64,000 nt of DNA. Source: Hazenella coriacea. GTDB lineage: Bacteria; Bacillota; Bacilli; Thermoactinomycetales; Thermoactinomycetaceae. Each line of letters begins with the position of its first letter. Positions within the stretch are counted from its first letter, which is position 1. The position numbers were made by a program, and so were the translations under genes. Below the pieces are notes generated by a model. That model had not been told where the DNA came from. It ran no database searches and saw only the letters and a program-made list of their open reading frames with translations. This document shows positions 16,533-25,596 of this stretch, piece after piece. The stretch lies in assembly GCF_004341825.1 (NCBI RefSeq), contig NZ_SMAG01000005.1, positions 1 to 64,000 of the forward strand. The letters run 5' to 3'.

Positions 16533-17516
16533 ATGAGCAGAAAAGTGCTGACAGGAAATGCGAAACACCAGATCCATGTTGTGTTTGATCGGCAGAAGGA
16601 TGACGTTCATGCAATGTCACTGACTAGGGGAACGAACAATCATTTGTCCCCAACTGAAGATGACGTAGGTCCATTACGAGAGTGTATGGAGGAATTAAAT
16701 AAACTGATTGGTCTTCATCAAATTAAAGATTTTGTTCGAGAGATTTATGCATGGTTGGAGATCGGGAAAAGAAGAAAAGCGGCTGGCTTACTTGCTGAAC
16801 AACAGGTGTTACACATGATTTTTGCAGGAAATCCTGGCACTGGTAAAACGACGGTTGCTCGCATACTCAGCCATCTATTACGGGAAATGGGTGTTCTTAC
16901 GAAAGGGCACTTGGTTGAGGTGGAGCGGGCTGATTTGGTGGGAGAGTACATTGGACATACAGCTCAAAAGACCCGAGAGCATGTTAGAAAAGCATTAGGG
17001 GGAATTCTATTTATAGACGAAGCTTATTCTCTTGCTCGTGGGGGAGACAAAGACTTCGGTAAGGAAGCGATCGATACCATGGTCAAATCCATGGAGGATT
17101 ATAAAAATGATTTTGTTTTAATTTTAGCTGGATATTCGGAGGAAATGGAGTTTTTTCTTCATTCCAACCCTGGACTTCCTTCACGGTTTCCAATTCGCCT
17201 CTCTTTTCCAGATTTTATGATTGATGAATTGATGTTGATTGCTGAGTTAATGGTAAAAGAAAAGCAGTATCGCTTTTCTATGGCCGCAAAAGAAAAGTTA
17301 CGGGCTCATTTAAAAAGGGAGATGCAACAAAACAGTGCACACTTTGGAAATGCACGATATGTTCGCAATATCATCGAACAGGCAATACGTCTGCAAGCGG
17401 TTCGTTTGTTATCTTCTAAATATGTGAATCGAGATGATTTAATGACATTGCGTGGAGAAGATTTTCAACTGGACGAATCAGCGAAGAAAACTGCCGTTTA
17501 TTCATGGTATAATTGA
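16533..17516 (+). CDS. spoVK: Stage V sporulation protein K (AAA+ ATPase, CbxX/CfqX type)
   Basis: A 327-aa AAA+ ATPase expressed in the mother cell during sporulation in B. subtilis. Walker A GNPGTGKTT (~99-107), Walker B GGILFIDEAYSL, sensor-1 region LILAGY and a C-terminal lid with FGNARYVRN arginine finger motif are present; these identify the CbxX/CfqX-SpoVK family. The start ATG 16533 lies after GAGGTGA; a GTG at 16524 overlaps that site and is rejected. The synteny hfq-spoVK-hflX supports the name. Confidence 0.95.
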   Translation: MSRKVLTGNAKHQIHVVFDRQKDDVHAMSLTRGTNNHLSPTEDDVGPLRECMEELNKLIGLHQIKDFVREIYAWLEIGKRRKAAGLLAEQQVLHMIFAGNPGTGKTTVARILSHLLREMGVLTKGHLVEVERADLVGEYIGHTAQKTREHVRKALGGILFIDEAYSLARGGDKDFGKEAIDTMVKSMEDYKNDFVLILAGYSEEMEFFLHSNPGLPSRFPIRLSFPDFMIDELMLIAELMVKEKQYRFSMAAKEKLRAHLKREMQQNSAHFGNARYVRNIIEQAIRLQAVRLLSSKYVNRDDLMTLRGEDFQLDESAKKTAVYSWYN

Positions 17517-17562
17517 ACAGAATCTTAAAAAAGAAGTTGAACGTTGAAAGGAATGAATCAGG

Positions 17563-18843
17563 ATAGAACAATCGAGTCAAAAGGAACGTGCGATTTTAGT
17601 GGGGTGTGGTCCCAAACAAAAAGAGTGGGAGATTCAATCATCTTTAGCTGAGTTAGTACGCCTAGCGGAAACATCACAAGCTGAAGTGATCGACCAAGTG
17701 ATTCAACATCGGGACCGTCCTGATCCTGGATGGATGGTTGGAAAAGGAAAAGCTGAAGAAATTGCCCAATTAGCTGAAGAATTGGAGGCTGATTTGGTTA
17801 TTTTTGATCAGGAACTCTCTCCAGCTCAAGTGAATCATTTAGAACAAAAAATCACCTGTAAAGTGATTGATCGAACTCAATGTATTTTAGATATCTTTGC
17901 TCAGCGTGCTCAAACTAAAGAGGGACGTCTTCAGGTGGAATTGGCACAGCTTCAATACTTATTACCCCGATTAGTAGGAAGGGGAAAAGAATTGTCTCGT
18001 TTGGGTGGTGGAATCGGAACCCGGGGCCCAGGGGAGAAAAAGTTAGAGACTGACCGACGTCATATTCGTCGGCAGATTCGAGCACTCAAACAGGAATTAG
18101 AGGAAGTAAAAAAACATCGACGTCTACATCGTGATCGGCGTAAAAAAATAGAGCAACTTCAAGTAGCGCTTGTGGGTTACACCAATGCGGGGAAATCAAC
18201 ATTATTAAATCGCTTAACAGGTGCAGAAGTGCTTGCTGAAAATCGGCTATTTGCAACTCTAGATCCTACTTCAAGATTACTCGATCTACCTTCAGGGCAA
18301 GCAGTGCTACTCACTGATACAGTTGGATTTATTCGTCACTTGCCTCACGATTTGGTAGCTGCTTTTCGTTCTACATTGGAACAAGTACGGGAGGCGGATC
18401 TGCTTCTTCATGTGGTTGATTCCAGTCATCCTGAAGCTACACAACAGATGGAAACTGTAGAGCAAGTGTTAACAGAATTAGAAGCCGCACATATTCCACG
18501 CCTCACTGTGTTTAATAAGACGGATCAAAGAAGAGATCAATTAGATATCCCTATAGATGAATGGAATCATGAGGATTCGATACACATATCTGCTTTGGAA
18601 GAGACTGACTTGGAACGATTGAAGAAAAAAATAGCAGAAGTATTATCAAAAGAATTTTTTGTGGGAACGGCTTGGGTACCTACTCACCGTGGAGAATGGA
18701 TCTCTCATTTTTATCAGGTGGCAGAAGTGCTTCACTCTGAAGCGGATGATCAATATGTAAAACTACAGATGCGTATTCCAAAGCGACAGTTTCAAAAACT
18801 ACATTCAGATATCAAAGCTTGTATTCAAGAAGATTTAGCGTAG
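17563..18843 (+). CDS. hflX: GTPase HflX, possible ATA start
   Basis: Ribosome-binding GTPase that splits or rescues stalled 70S ribosomes. The N-terminal HflX domain contains GWMVGKGKAEEI and GGIGTRGPGEKKLETDRR. The G domain follows: G1 GYTNAGKST (~205), G3 DTVGF and G4 NKTD. The first canonical start is GTG 17599, but codons before it encode QKERAILVGCG, which is the conserved N-terminal strand of HflX. Upstream only ATC 17557 and ATA 17563 are possible starts; AAAGGA lies 10 nt before ATA. I annotate from ATA (426 aa) and keep GTG 17599 (414 aa, AAAGGA at 13 nt) as the alternative. It is ynbA in Bacillus and precedes ynbB there too. Confidence 0.9.
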   Translation: MEQSSQKERAILVGCGPKQKEWEIQSSLAELVRLAETSQAEVIDQVIQHRDRPDPGWMVGKGKAEEIAQLAEELEADLVIFDQELSPAQVNHLEQKITCKVIDRTQCILDIFAQRAQTKEGRLQVELAQLQYLLPRLVGRGKELSRLGGGIGTRGPGEKKLETDRRHIRRQIRALKQELEEVKKHRRLHRDRRKKIEQLQVALVGYTNAGKSTLLNRLTGAEVLAENRLFATLDPTSRLLDLPSGQAVLLTDTVGFIRHLPHDLVAAFRSTLEQVREADLLLHVVDSSHPEATQQMETVEQVLTELEAAHIPRLTVFNKTDQRRDQLDIPIDEWNHEDSIHISALEETDLERLKKKIAEVLSKEFFVGTAWVPTHRGEWISHFYQVAEVLHSEADDQYVKLQMRIPKRQFQKLHSDIKACIQEDLA

Positions 18844-18858
18844 AAGTGGTGGATAAAA

Positions 18859-20124
18859 TTGTATAGTCATTTAACAAATGGTCCTTGGATTCAAAAACAA
18901 GTAGAAGAGATTCAAGCCCAAATTGCTCCAGTCACTCAAATGATTGAAGCACATGTGGATCAACATCAGTCACGAGTATTAAGTTCATTCCGTCAACATC
19001 ACGTAAGCGAGTATCATCTTCAATCATCTACGGGATATGGTTATGATGATTTAGGTAGAGAAACATTAGAGAAAATCTATGCAGATCTATTTGGAGCGGA
19101 AATGGCACTTGTGCGTCCCAATATCATTTCGGGAACTCATGCGATTTCCGCTTGTCTATTTGGTGTTTTACGACCTGGTGATGAACTGATTTATTTAACA
19201 GGGCAACCTTATGATACTTTACAAGATGTCATTGGAACAGAGGCTGACGGTTCAGGCTCACTCGCCGACTATGGAATTATCTATAAAGAAATTCCGCTGA
19301 AGTCACAAGGAGAGATCTGTTGGGAATCATTTGCCCAAGCGATTAGTGAGCGAACACGCTTAGTTGGTATTCAACGATCACGCGGATATGCGGATCGACC
19401 TTCCTTTACGATTAGCCAAATCAAAGAAATGGTTGAAAAGATTAGACAACTGGTACCTAATGCCGTGATTTTTGTAGATAATTGTTATGGTGAATTTGTG
19501 GAAGAATTGGAGCCAACCCATGTTGGAGCTGACCTGATTGCGGGTTCATTAATCAAAAATCCAGGTGGTGGATTAGCAAAATCAGGTGGCTATATCATCG
19601 GAAAAAAAGATTGGGTCGAACGTGCAGCCTCTCGTTTAGTAGCACCGGGGATCGGGGTGGAAGGGGGAGCAACTCACGGTTATTTACGTGATTATTTTCA
19701 AGGATTGTTTCTTGCTCCTCATGTAGTAGGAGAATCTTTAAAGGGAGCTGTATTTACTTCAGCACTTTTAGAAAAACTAGGATTTTTAACTACTCCCCAG
19801 TGGGACGAGCCTCGAACAGACCTGATTCAACAAATTTATCTGGATCAGCCTGAGTTGTTGATTGCTTTTTGTCAGGGAATTCAATCGGCTTCCCCTGTAG
19901 ATGCTCATATTCAACCGATTCCTGCACCTATGCCAGGTTACCAGGATGAAGTGATCATGGCGGCAGGTACATTTGTACAGGGTTCAAGTATCGAATTGTC
20001 AGCAGATGGACCTCTTCGCCCTCCATATATCGCTTATATGCAAGGCGGACTTACCTATTCCCATGTAAAAATTGCGATTACCCAAGCAATAGATCAAATG
20101 ATGGTGACAGGTCAATTAGTTTAA
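18859..20124 (+). CDS. ynbB: Methionine gamma-lyase-like PLP enzyme, YnbB family
   Basis: A 421-aa fold-type I PLP enzyme of the YnbB/aluminium-resistance protein family, annotated as methionine gamma-lyase-like. PLP-binding features include SGTHAISACLFG and the lysine in AGSLIKNPGGGLAKSGG. The true reaction in Bacillota is not established. The TTG start at 18859 has GGTGG upstream, 15 nt after the hflX stop, so both genes are likely co-transcribed. Position before glnRA matches B. subtilis. Confidence 0.92.
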   Translation: MYSHLTNGPWIQKQVEEIQAQIAPVTQMIEAHVDQHQSRVLSSFRQHHVSEYHLQSSTGYGYDDLGRETLEKIYADLFGAEMALVRPNIISGTHAISACLFGVLRPGDELIYLTGQPYDTLQDVIGTEADGSGSLADYGIIYKEIPLKSQGEICWESFAQAISERTRLVGIQRSRGYADRPSFTISQIKEMVEKIRQLVPNAVIFVDNCYGEFVEELEPTHVGADLIAGSLIKNPGGGLAKSGGYIIGKKDWVERAASRLVAPGIGVEGGATHGYLRDYFQGLFLAPHVVGESLKGAVFTSALLEKLGFLTTPQWDEPRTDLIQQIYLDQPELLIAFCQGIQSASPVDAHIQPIPAPMPGYQDEVIMAAGTFVQGSSIELSADGPLRPPYIAYMQGGLTYSHVKIAITQAIDQMMVTGQLV

Positions 20125-20231
20125 TTAACTCCATATATTAAAAAATACGTTTCGGTTAATTAAAGTATTTTCGGCTGAAATAGAGCCATTTTACCTAATG
20201 GGAAAAATTCAAAGTATAAGGAGGTGCTTTT

Positions 20232-20714
20232 TTGGAAGTTCTGTGGTGGATCCTGATTGTGATTTTGTTCCTTTTGGCCTATACAGGCCTAGTCTTGCCG
20301 GCTTTACCTGATGTGCCTTTTATCATGGGTGGTTTTCTCATTTATCACTTGTTGATCAATGATGAACCATTAGGTAAGTGGTTTTGGATTGTTACCGTTT
20401 TGTTAACGGTGTTGTTGTTAATTGTAGACTATGTTTCTAGTGGAATTGCCGCTAAGAAATATGGTGGTTCAAATTGGTCCATCGTTGCCGCTTTTATTGG
20501 TGTCATTGTGTTCCCTTTCATGATCGGACCAATCGGAATTATTGTGGGTCCCTTTTTATTAGTCTTCTTGATTGAGCTCTTGTTGAAGAAGGATTGGGAA
20601 CTGGCATTAAAAGTATCGTGGGGAACCTTAATCGGATTTTTTGGAGGGATCATATTTAAGTTTGTCGTGATGACTGGAATGATCGCCTGGTTCCTGATTT
20701 TTGTTATATTTTGA
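20232..20714 (+). CDS. DUF456 family membrane protein
   Basis: A 160-aa integral membrane protein with about four membrane segments and the family hallmarks TGLVLPALPDVPF, DYVSSGIAAKKYGGS and GPIGIIVGPFL. DUF456 proteins have no assigned biochemical role. Start TTG with AAGGAGGTG 5-7 nt upstream. It lies between ynbB and glnR, an insertion relative to B. subtilis order, and carries its own terminator. Confidence 0.9.
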   Translation: MEVLWWILIVILFLLAYTGLVLPALPDVPFIMGGFLIYHLLINDEPLGKWFWIVTVLLTVLLLIVDYVSSGIAAKKYGGSNWSIVAAFIGVIVFPFMIGPIGIIVGPFLLVFLIELLLKKDWELALKVSWGTLIGFFGGIIFKFVVMTGMIAWFLIFVIF

Positions 20715-20717
20715 TTG

Positions 20718-20755
20718 ATAACCGTTTTCTGCTGAATGCAGAGAACGGTTATTTT
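20718..20755 (+). terminator. Terminator after the DUF456 gene
   Basis: A stem ATAACCGTTTTCTGC/GCAGAGAACGGTTAT with one internal mismatch and a 5-nt loop, followed by TTTTG. Confidence 0.8.
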
Positions 20756-20800
20756 GTGTGCAAGGCTCAAAATCCGTTATTTTAACTAGAAAAAAAAGGA

Positions 20801-20817
20801 TGTTAGCTTTTATGACA
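20801..20817 (+). promoter_or_regulatory. GlnR/TnrA operator
   Basis: TGTTAGCTTTTATGACA fits the GlnR/TnrA consensus TGTNA-N7-TNACA without mismatch. It lies directly upstream of the -35 box of the glnRA promoter, the expected site for feedback repression. A second half-site, CTGACA (20835-20840), lies between the -35 and -10 boxes. Confidence 0.85.
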
Positions 20818-20821
20818 TCAA

Positions 20822-20849
20822 TTGACTAAGAAAGCTGACATGGTATAAT
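20822..20849 (+). promoter_or_regulatory. glnRA promoter (SigA type)
   Basis: TTGACT (20822-20827), 16-bp spacer, TATAAT (20844-20849); 45 nt before the glnR start and adjacent to the GlnR operator. Confidence 0.8.
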
Positions 20850-20893
20850 AAGGCTATCACAGATATTATTTGCAATGGAAAGGAGGGTGTTGG

Positions 20894-21292
20894 ATGAGGG
20901 ATGAAATACGGCGAAGTATGCCTCTGTTTCCAATTGGTATTGTTACCAAGCTCACCGAGTTAACCCCTCGACAAATTCGTTACTATGAGCAGCAAGGTTT
21001 GATTAATCCTGCCCGTACAGAAGGGAACCAGCGATTATTTTCTTTTCATGATGTCGATCGTTTACTTCAGATTAAGGCATGGATGGAAAAGGGGATTAAT
21101 GTTGCTGGTGTAAAAGAAATGTTACTCCAAACACAACAATTACAAGAAGTGAAACAAGAGGCTGAACAAGCCAAAAAAGAACTCTCCGACAAAGAATTAC
21201 GACAAATTTTAAAACGGGAGTTAACTCATCCGACCCGTCCAGGAAAGACGCATCTCATCTATGGAGAACTAACGCGTTTCTTTCGACAATAG
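20894..21292 (+). CDS. glnR: Nitrogen regulator GlnR (MerR family repressor)
   Basis: 132-aa MerR-type regulator that represses glnRA when nitrogen is plentiful, with feedback-inhibited glutamine synthetase as its signal partner. The winged helix reads GIVTKLTELTPRQIRYYEQQGL; a helical dimerisation segment and a short C-terminal tail (LIYGELTRFFRQ) follow, where glutamine-synthetase responsiveness resides in Bacillus. The ATG at 20894 has AAAGGAGGGTG 6-8 nt upstream; an in-frame TTG at 20870 is rejected. glnA follows after 52 nt. Autoregulation is supported by the operator at 20801. Confidence 0.95.
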   Translation: MRDEIRRSMPLFPIGIVTKLTELTPRQIRYYEQQGLINPARTEGNQRLFSFHDVDRLLQIKAWMEKGINVAGVKEMLLQTQQLQEVKQEAEQAKKELSDKELRQILKRELTHPTRPGKTHLIYGELTRFFRQ

Positions 21293-21344
21293 TTTTTAGT
21301 ATGAGGCAAACAACTTTTTAACAATGAAGGGAGAACATCTAACG

Positions 21345-22685
21345 ATGGGAAGTAAGTACACCAAGGAAGATATCTTACGAATTGCAGAGCAGGAGAATGT
21401 AGCATATATCCGCTTGTTATTTACAGATTTGATGGGGACTATTAAAAATGTAGAGATTCCACGATCTCAGCTAAATAAAGCCCTTGATAATAAAATGATG
21501 TTTGATGGATCAACCATTGAGGGATTTGTTCGCATTGAAGAGTCTGATATGTATCTACATCCAGACTTATCTACTTGGGTGATCTATCCTTGGGGGGCAC
21601 CTGGAGAAGGAAAAGTAGCAGGGCTCACTTGTGATATTTACAATGCGGATAAAACTCCGTTTGAAGGGGATCCACGTGGAATCTTAAAACGGGTACTCAA
21701 AGAGGCTGAGGAACTTGGATTTACCTCGTTTAACATTGGTCCTGAGCCAGAATTTTTCCTATTTAAATCGGACGAAAATGGCGAACCTACATTAAATCTG
21801 AATGATAAAGGTGGATATTTTGACTTAGCTCCACTTGACCTTGGTGAAAATTGCCGTCGCGACATTGTTCTCACCCTTGATCGAATGGGTTTTGAAGTGG
21901 AAGCATCACATCATGAAGTCGCCCCTGGACAACATGAAATCGATTTTAAATATGCTGATGCGGTCAAAGCTGCTGATCAGATTCAAACCTTTAAACTGGT
22001 GGTTAAAAACGTAGCACGTCGTTATGGTCTTCATGCTACATTTATGCCTAAACCATTGTTTGGTGTGAGTGGTTCTGGTATGCATTGTCACCAGTCATTG
22101 TTCCGAGGAAGCGAAAATGCTTTCTATAATGAAAGTGATAAGTTAGGTCTTAGTGAGACTGCACGTTATTATCTGGCTGGTATTCTCAAACATGCTCGTT
22201 CATTTACTGCGATTACCAATCCGCTAGTTAATTCATACAAGCGTTTAGTTCCTGGTTATGAGGCTCCTTGCTATGTGGCTTGGTCCCCTCAAAATCGGAG
22301 TCCACTTGTTCGGATTCCAGCCTCACGTGGACTTAGTACTCGGATTGAGGTTCGTTCTCCAGACCCTGCGGCTAATCCCTATTTGGCTTTAGCTGTTATG
22401 TTAAAAGCGGGTCTAGATGGAATTAAAAACAAACTTCAACTTCCACCACAAACAGATCGTAATATTTATGTGATGGACGAAGTGGAGCGAGAAGCCGCTG
22501 GAATCACCAATTTACCAACTAACTTACATGAGGCTCTCCAATATTTAAAAAATAATCCAGTGATGATTGAAGCACTAGGTGAACATGCTTTAGAACACTT
22601 TGTGGAAGCCAAAGAGATTGAATGGGATATGTTCCGTACAGCTGTACACCAATGGGAACGTGACCAATACATGTCGATCTATTAA
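21345..22685 (+). CDS. glnA: Type I glutamine synthetase GlnA
   Basis: ATP-dependent ligation of ammonia to glutamate; central enzyme of nitrogen assimilation and, in Bacillus, the protein that relays glutamine excess to GlnR and TnrA. 446 aa, the GSI-alpha length, with [10 protein letters not shown], the metal-binding [18 protein letters not shown] and [16 protein letters not shown]. The ATG at 21345 follows AAGGGAG; the ATG at 21324 has no binding site. Co-transcribed with glnR. Confidence 0.97.
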   Translation: MGSKYTKEDILRIAEQENVAYIRLLFTDLMGTIKNVEIPRSQLNKALDNKMMFDGSTIEGFVRIEESDMYLHPDLSTWVIYPWGAPGEGKVAGLTCDIYNADKTPFEGDPRGILKRVLKEAEELGFTSFNIGPEPEFFLFKSDENGEPTLNLNDKGGYFDLAPLDLGENCRRDIVLTLDRMGFEVEASHHEVAPGQHEIDFKYADAVKAADQIQTFKLVVKNVARRYGLHATFMPKPLFGVSGSGMHCHQSLFRGSENAFYNESDKLGLSETARYYLAGILKHARSFTAITNPLVNSYKRLVPGYEAPCYVAWSPQNRSPLVRIPASRGLSTRIEVRSPDPAANPYLALAVMLKAGLDGIKNKLQLPPQTDRNIYVMDEVEREAAGITNLPTNLHEALQYLKNNPVMIEALGEHALEHFVEAKEIEWDMFRTAVHQWERDQYMSIY

Positions 22686-22699
22686 TGGGCAATACAAAC

Positions 22700-22733
22700 A
22701 AGAAAGCTACTGAGTTGTTTCAGTAGCTTTCTT
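22700..22733. terminator. Bidirectional terminator between glnA and the capA-like gene
   Basis: A perfect 14-bp stem AAGAAAGCTACTGA/TCAGTAGCTTTCTT with a 6-nt loop between convergent genes. Confidence 0.85.
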
Positions 22734-22738
22734 GTATA

Positions 22739-23917
22739 TTATTTGCTTAACGAAAAGGTTTCAAATGAGCCTTTTTCGTTGATCACTTTTTGTGTATGAT
22801 CCCAAGTAGTTTGATATTTACTGCGATTTAGTGAAGGATAGTTTGGGATGGCACTTGGTTGATTCGTTTCTGTAGGAAGGATCACATATTGAGTTTTTCC
22901 ACCTTGTGGATATTTATGAACGAAGGTGGGTAAGTAAGACACATTTTTTAATTGTACGTCTTGATTGGACGGGTTTTTTTCAACATCTACATAGACAATG
23001 ATGCCTTCATCTGTATGGGGATCTTTTTGATTAGATACAAAGTTCCCCATGGAGTAGATGATAAATTTTTCTTTGCCATTGACAGTTACTTTTTCCATTG
23101 GTTGAAGGACATGGGGATGGCTACCAAAAATGACATCTGCACCATCTTCCAATGCTTGTCTGGACACCTTTAACTGCATATCATTCGGTTGTCGTTGATA
23201 TTCGACTCCATAATGGAGGGAGACACAGACAAATTCAGCGCCCATCTCGCGAGCTTCTTTGATATCTTTGGCAATTTGTTCTGAGTCAATTCGATTCACT
23301 AGATAGGGGCGATCTTCTGGAACAGGAAGTCCATTGGTATGTTCCGTATAAGCCAAAAAGGCAAAGGTGATTCCTTTTTGTTTTATAATTACAGGCTTTC
23401 TTTCCTCTGCGCTGGAGGCAGTCCCTGCTACTTTAATTCCTGCTTCATTCATGGTTTGATAGGTGCGCACGACCCCTTTGGGTCCTGTGTCCATTGAGTG
23501 ATTATTGGCTGTACTTACGACATCTACACCTGCATTCTTTAATGTAGTCGTAATCTCATCAGGTGAATTAAAGGTAGGATATCCACTATAAGGTTTTGCA
23601 GACCCCGCTAAGGTTGTTTCAAAGTTCCCAATGGCAATGTCAGCGATTTCGATGTATGGTTTAATTTCTTTGAAAAAAGAACTGAAATCATAAGAACCAT
23701 CAGATTGTTGTCCAGCTTTGATTTGGGGTGAGTGCATCATGATATCGCCAAAAGCAGCGATTTGTACCGTTTGTGGCTCTCCAGATTTTTGTGATTTTGC
23801 TGTTTCTGAAGAAGGTTGATCTCCTTGAGCTGTGAAATCAGAAAAGACGTCAAACAGTTTGAATGGCACAATGATCAAGACGATCAAGGTTAAGATAAAT
23901 ACTCCAATTTTCTTCAG
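22739..23917 (-). CDS. CapA/YwtB-family metallophosphatase-like protein, possible CTG start
   Basis: A membrane-anchored extracellular protein of the poly-gamma-glutamate capsule CapA family. It has AAFGDIMMH, IGNFETTL, STANNHSMDTG, LHYGVEY, GSHPHVLQ and IYSMGNF in the expected order, i.e. the metal-binding set of this calcineurin-like fold. No capB/capC neighbours are present, so a capsule role is not implied. The first canonical start (TTG 23887) would begin inside the membrane anchor. Ten codons upstream CTG at 23917 gives MKKIGVFILTLIVLIIVPF, a classic signal anchor, and AGGTGAG is placed 7 nt before it; the frame is closed by TGA three codons further up. I annotate from CTG (392 aa). Confidence 0.88.
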   Translation of the reverse strand: MKKIGVFILTLIVLIIVPFKLFDVFSDFTAQGDQPSSETAKSQKSGEPQTVQIAAFGDIMMHSPQIKAGQQSDGSYDFSSFFKEIKPYIEIADIAIGNFETTLAGSAKPYSGYPTFNSPDEITTTLKNAGVDVVSTANNHSMDTGPKGVVRTYQTMNEAGIKVAGTASSAEERKPVIIKQKGITFAFLAYTEHTNGLPVPEDRPYLVNRIDSEQIAKDIKEAREMGAEFVCVSLHYGVEYQRQPNDMQLKVSRQALEDGADVIFGSHPHVLQPMEKVTVNGKEKFIIYSMGNFVSNQKDPHTDEGIIVYVDVEKNPSNQDVQLKNVSYLPTFVHKYPQGGKTQYVILPTETNQPSAIPNYPSLNRSKYQTTWDHTQKVINEKGSFETFSLSK

Positions 23918-24125
23918 AACGTCTCACCTACTTAAATATCTACAAATTTTTTCAACATACACTCCCATTATACGATAATAAGTAGGGAATCTTCTAATTA
24001 ATAATTTTTGAATTTTTATAGAGTGATATCAGCAAGAAACATAGATCCATGGTAAGATTTTGGTGTAGTCATTTGAACATTGGTTCATTAACGAGAGTTT
24101 ACAAGAACTGATCAGGTAGACCATA

Positions 24126-24155
24126 TTGCGTACATTCATTGACTGGTTGTATAAT
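24126..24155 (+). promoter_or_regulatory. SigA-type promoter candidate for asnS
   Basis: TTGCGT (24126-24131), 18-bp spacer, TATAAT (24150-24155), 40 nt before the asnS start. No T-box leader is visible. Confidence 0.45.
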
Positions 24156-24194
24156 AAACATCAGTTTGATTAATCGGATGGGGGTTCATTCAAA

Positions 24195-25487
24195 GTGTTA
24201 ACAACGATTAACAAAGTTTCCGCACATGTTGGAGACGAAGTAAAAATAGGCGGATGGCTATATAATAAACGTTCAAGTGGAAAGATCCAATTTTTACAAC
24301 TAAGAGATGGAACCGGTTTTATTCAAGGGGTTTTGGTTAAGAAGCAAGTTTCACCTGAGATTTGGGAAGCCGCTAGTACCTTAACGCAAGAAAGTTCTCT
24401 TTATATCTGGGGAACTGTACGAGAGGATGAGCGTGCACCTAGTGGTTACGAATTAGATGTAACCAAGATTGAAGTGATCCAAGTTGCAGATGAATATCCT
24501 ATTTCTAAAAAAGAACATGGGGTAGATTTCCTCATGGATCATCGTCACTTGTGGATTCGTTCGTCTCGGCAACAAGCCGTTTTAACGATTCGTGCTGAAA
24601 TTATTCGGGCTCTTCAAGATTATTTAGATCAAAACGACTTTACACTCGTAGACCCTCCCGTTTTGACCCCTTCTTCCTGTGAAGGAACCACCAACTTGTT
24701 TCATACTAAATACTTTGATGAAGATGCCTTCTTGACACAGAGCGGTCAGCTATATATGGAAGCTGCAGCCATGGCATTAAATAAGGTATACTCCTTTGGT
24801 CCAACCTTCCGGGCAGAGAAGTCAAAAACACGTCGGCATTTGATCGAGTTTTGGATGATTGAACCAGAGATGGCTTTTGTAGAACATGAGGAAAGTCTGA
24901 AAATACAAGAGCAGATGGTTACTTATGTAGTCCAACGAGTTTTAGCAAACTGTCAATTTGAGTTGAAAACATTGGGTCGGGATATCAGTCGTCTTGAAAA
25001 GATTCAAGCTCCATTCCCGCGGATCACTTATGATGAAGCAGTTGAACTTCTACATAAAGAGGGCTTTGCTGATTTTAAATGGGGAGAAGACTTCGGGGCT
25101 CCTCATGAAACCAAAATTGCAGAAAGCTTTGATCGACCCGTGTTTATTACTCACTATCCGACGGAACTTAAGGCATTCTACATGAAACCAGATCCAAATC
25201 GTCCTGAGGTGGTTCTTTGTGCCGATTTGATTGCACCTGAGGGATATGGAGAAGTAATTGGAGGAAGCCAACGGATTGATGATCCGAAGTTAATGGAAGA
25301 ACGTTTTGAACAACACCAGTTACCCTACGAAGCTTATCAGTGGTACTTAGACTTACGTAAATACGGAACGGTTCCACATTCAGGTTTCGGACTCGGTTTA
25401 GAGCGAACGGTAGCTTGGATTTGTGGGCTAGATCATGTGCGTGAAACGATTCCATTCCCACGAATGTTGAATCGTCTATATCCATAA
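24195..25487 (+). CDS. asnS: Asparagine--tRNA ligase
   Basis: A class IIb aminoacyl-tRNA synthetase of 430 aa. The N-terminal OB-fold anticodon-binding domain spans ~1-110. The catalytic core has motif 2 ([19 protein letters not shown]) and motif 3 ([21 protein letters not shown]). Residues around [11 protein letters not shown] and ITHYP fit AsnRS rather than AspRS. Start GTG 24195 with ATGGGGG upstream. dnaD follows, as in B. subtilis asnS-dnaD. Confidence 0.96.
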   Translation: MLTTINKVSAHVGDEVKIGGWLYNKRSSGKIQFLQLRDGTGFIQGVLVKKQVSPEIWEAASTLTQESSLYIWGTVREDERAPSGYELDVTKIEVIQVADEYPISKKEHGVDFLMDHRHLWIRSSRQQAVLTIRAEIIRALQDYLDQNDFTLVDPPVLTPSSCEGTTNLFHTKYFDEDAFLTQSGQLYMEAAAMALNKVYSFGPTFRAEKSKTRRHLIEFWMIEPEMAFVEHEESLKIQEQMVTYVVQRVLANCQFELKTLGRDISRLEKIQAPFPRITYDEAVELLHKEGFADFKWGEDFGAPHETKIAESFDRPVFITHYPTELKAFYMKPDPNRPEVVLCADLIAPEGYGEVIGGSQRIDDPKLMEERFEQHQLPYEAYQWYLDLRKYGTVPHSGFGLGLERTVAWICGLDHVRETIPFPRMLNRLYP

Positions 25488-25499
25488 GGTAGGTTTTAG

Positions 25500-25529
25500 G
25501 CATCGGTGAGTTATGCCGGTGCTTTTTTT
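25500..25529 (+). terminator. Terminator after asnS
   Basis: A 7-bp stem GCATCGG/CCGGTGC with one G-T pair and a 9-nt loop, followed by seven T residues. Confidence 0.65.
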
Positions 25530-25596
25530 ATTTTTCAAGTCTATTTCTCTCGAATGTGCTTGTAGTATAGTAGAGAAGATGAGAGAGGTGGGTCGA

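Noticed and set aside
23940-24194. T-box leader before asnS
   Set aside because: No GGGTGGNACC-type motif or specifier stem can be found; a plain promoter suffices.
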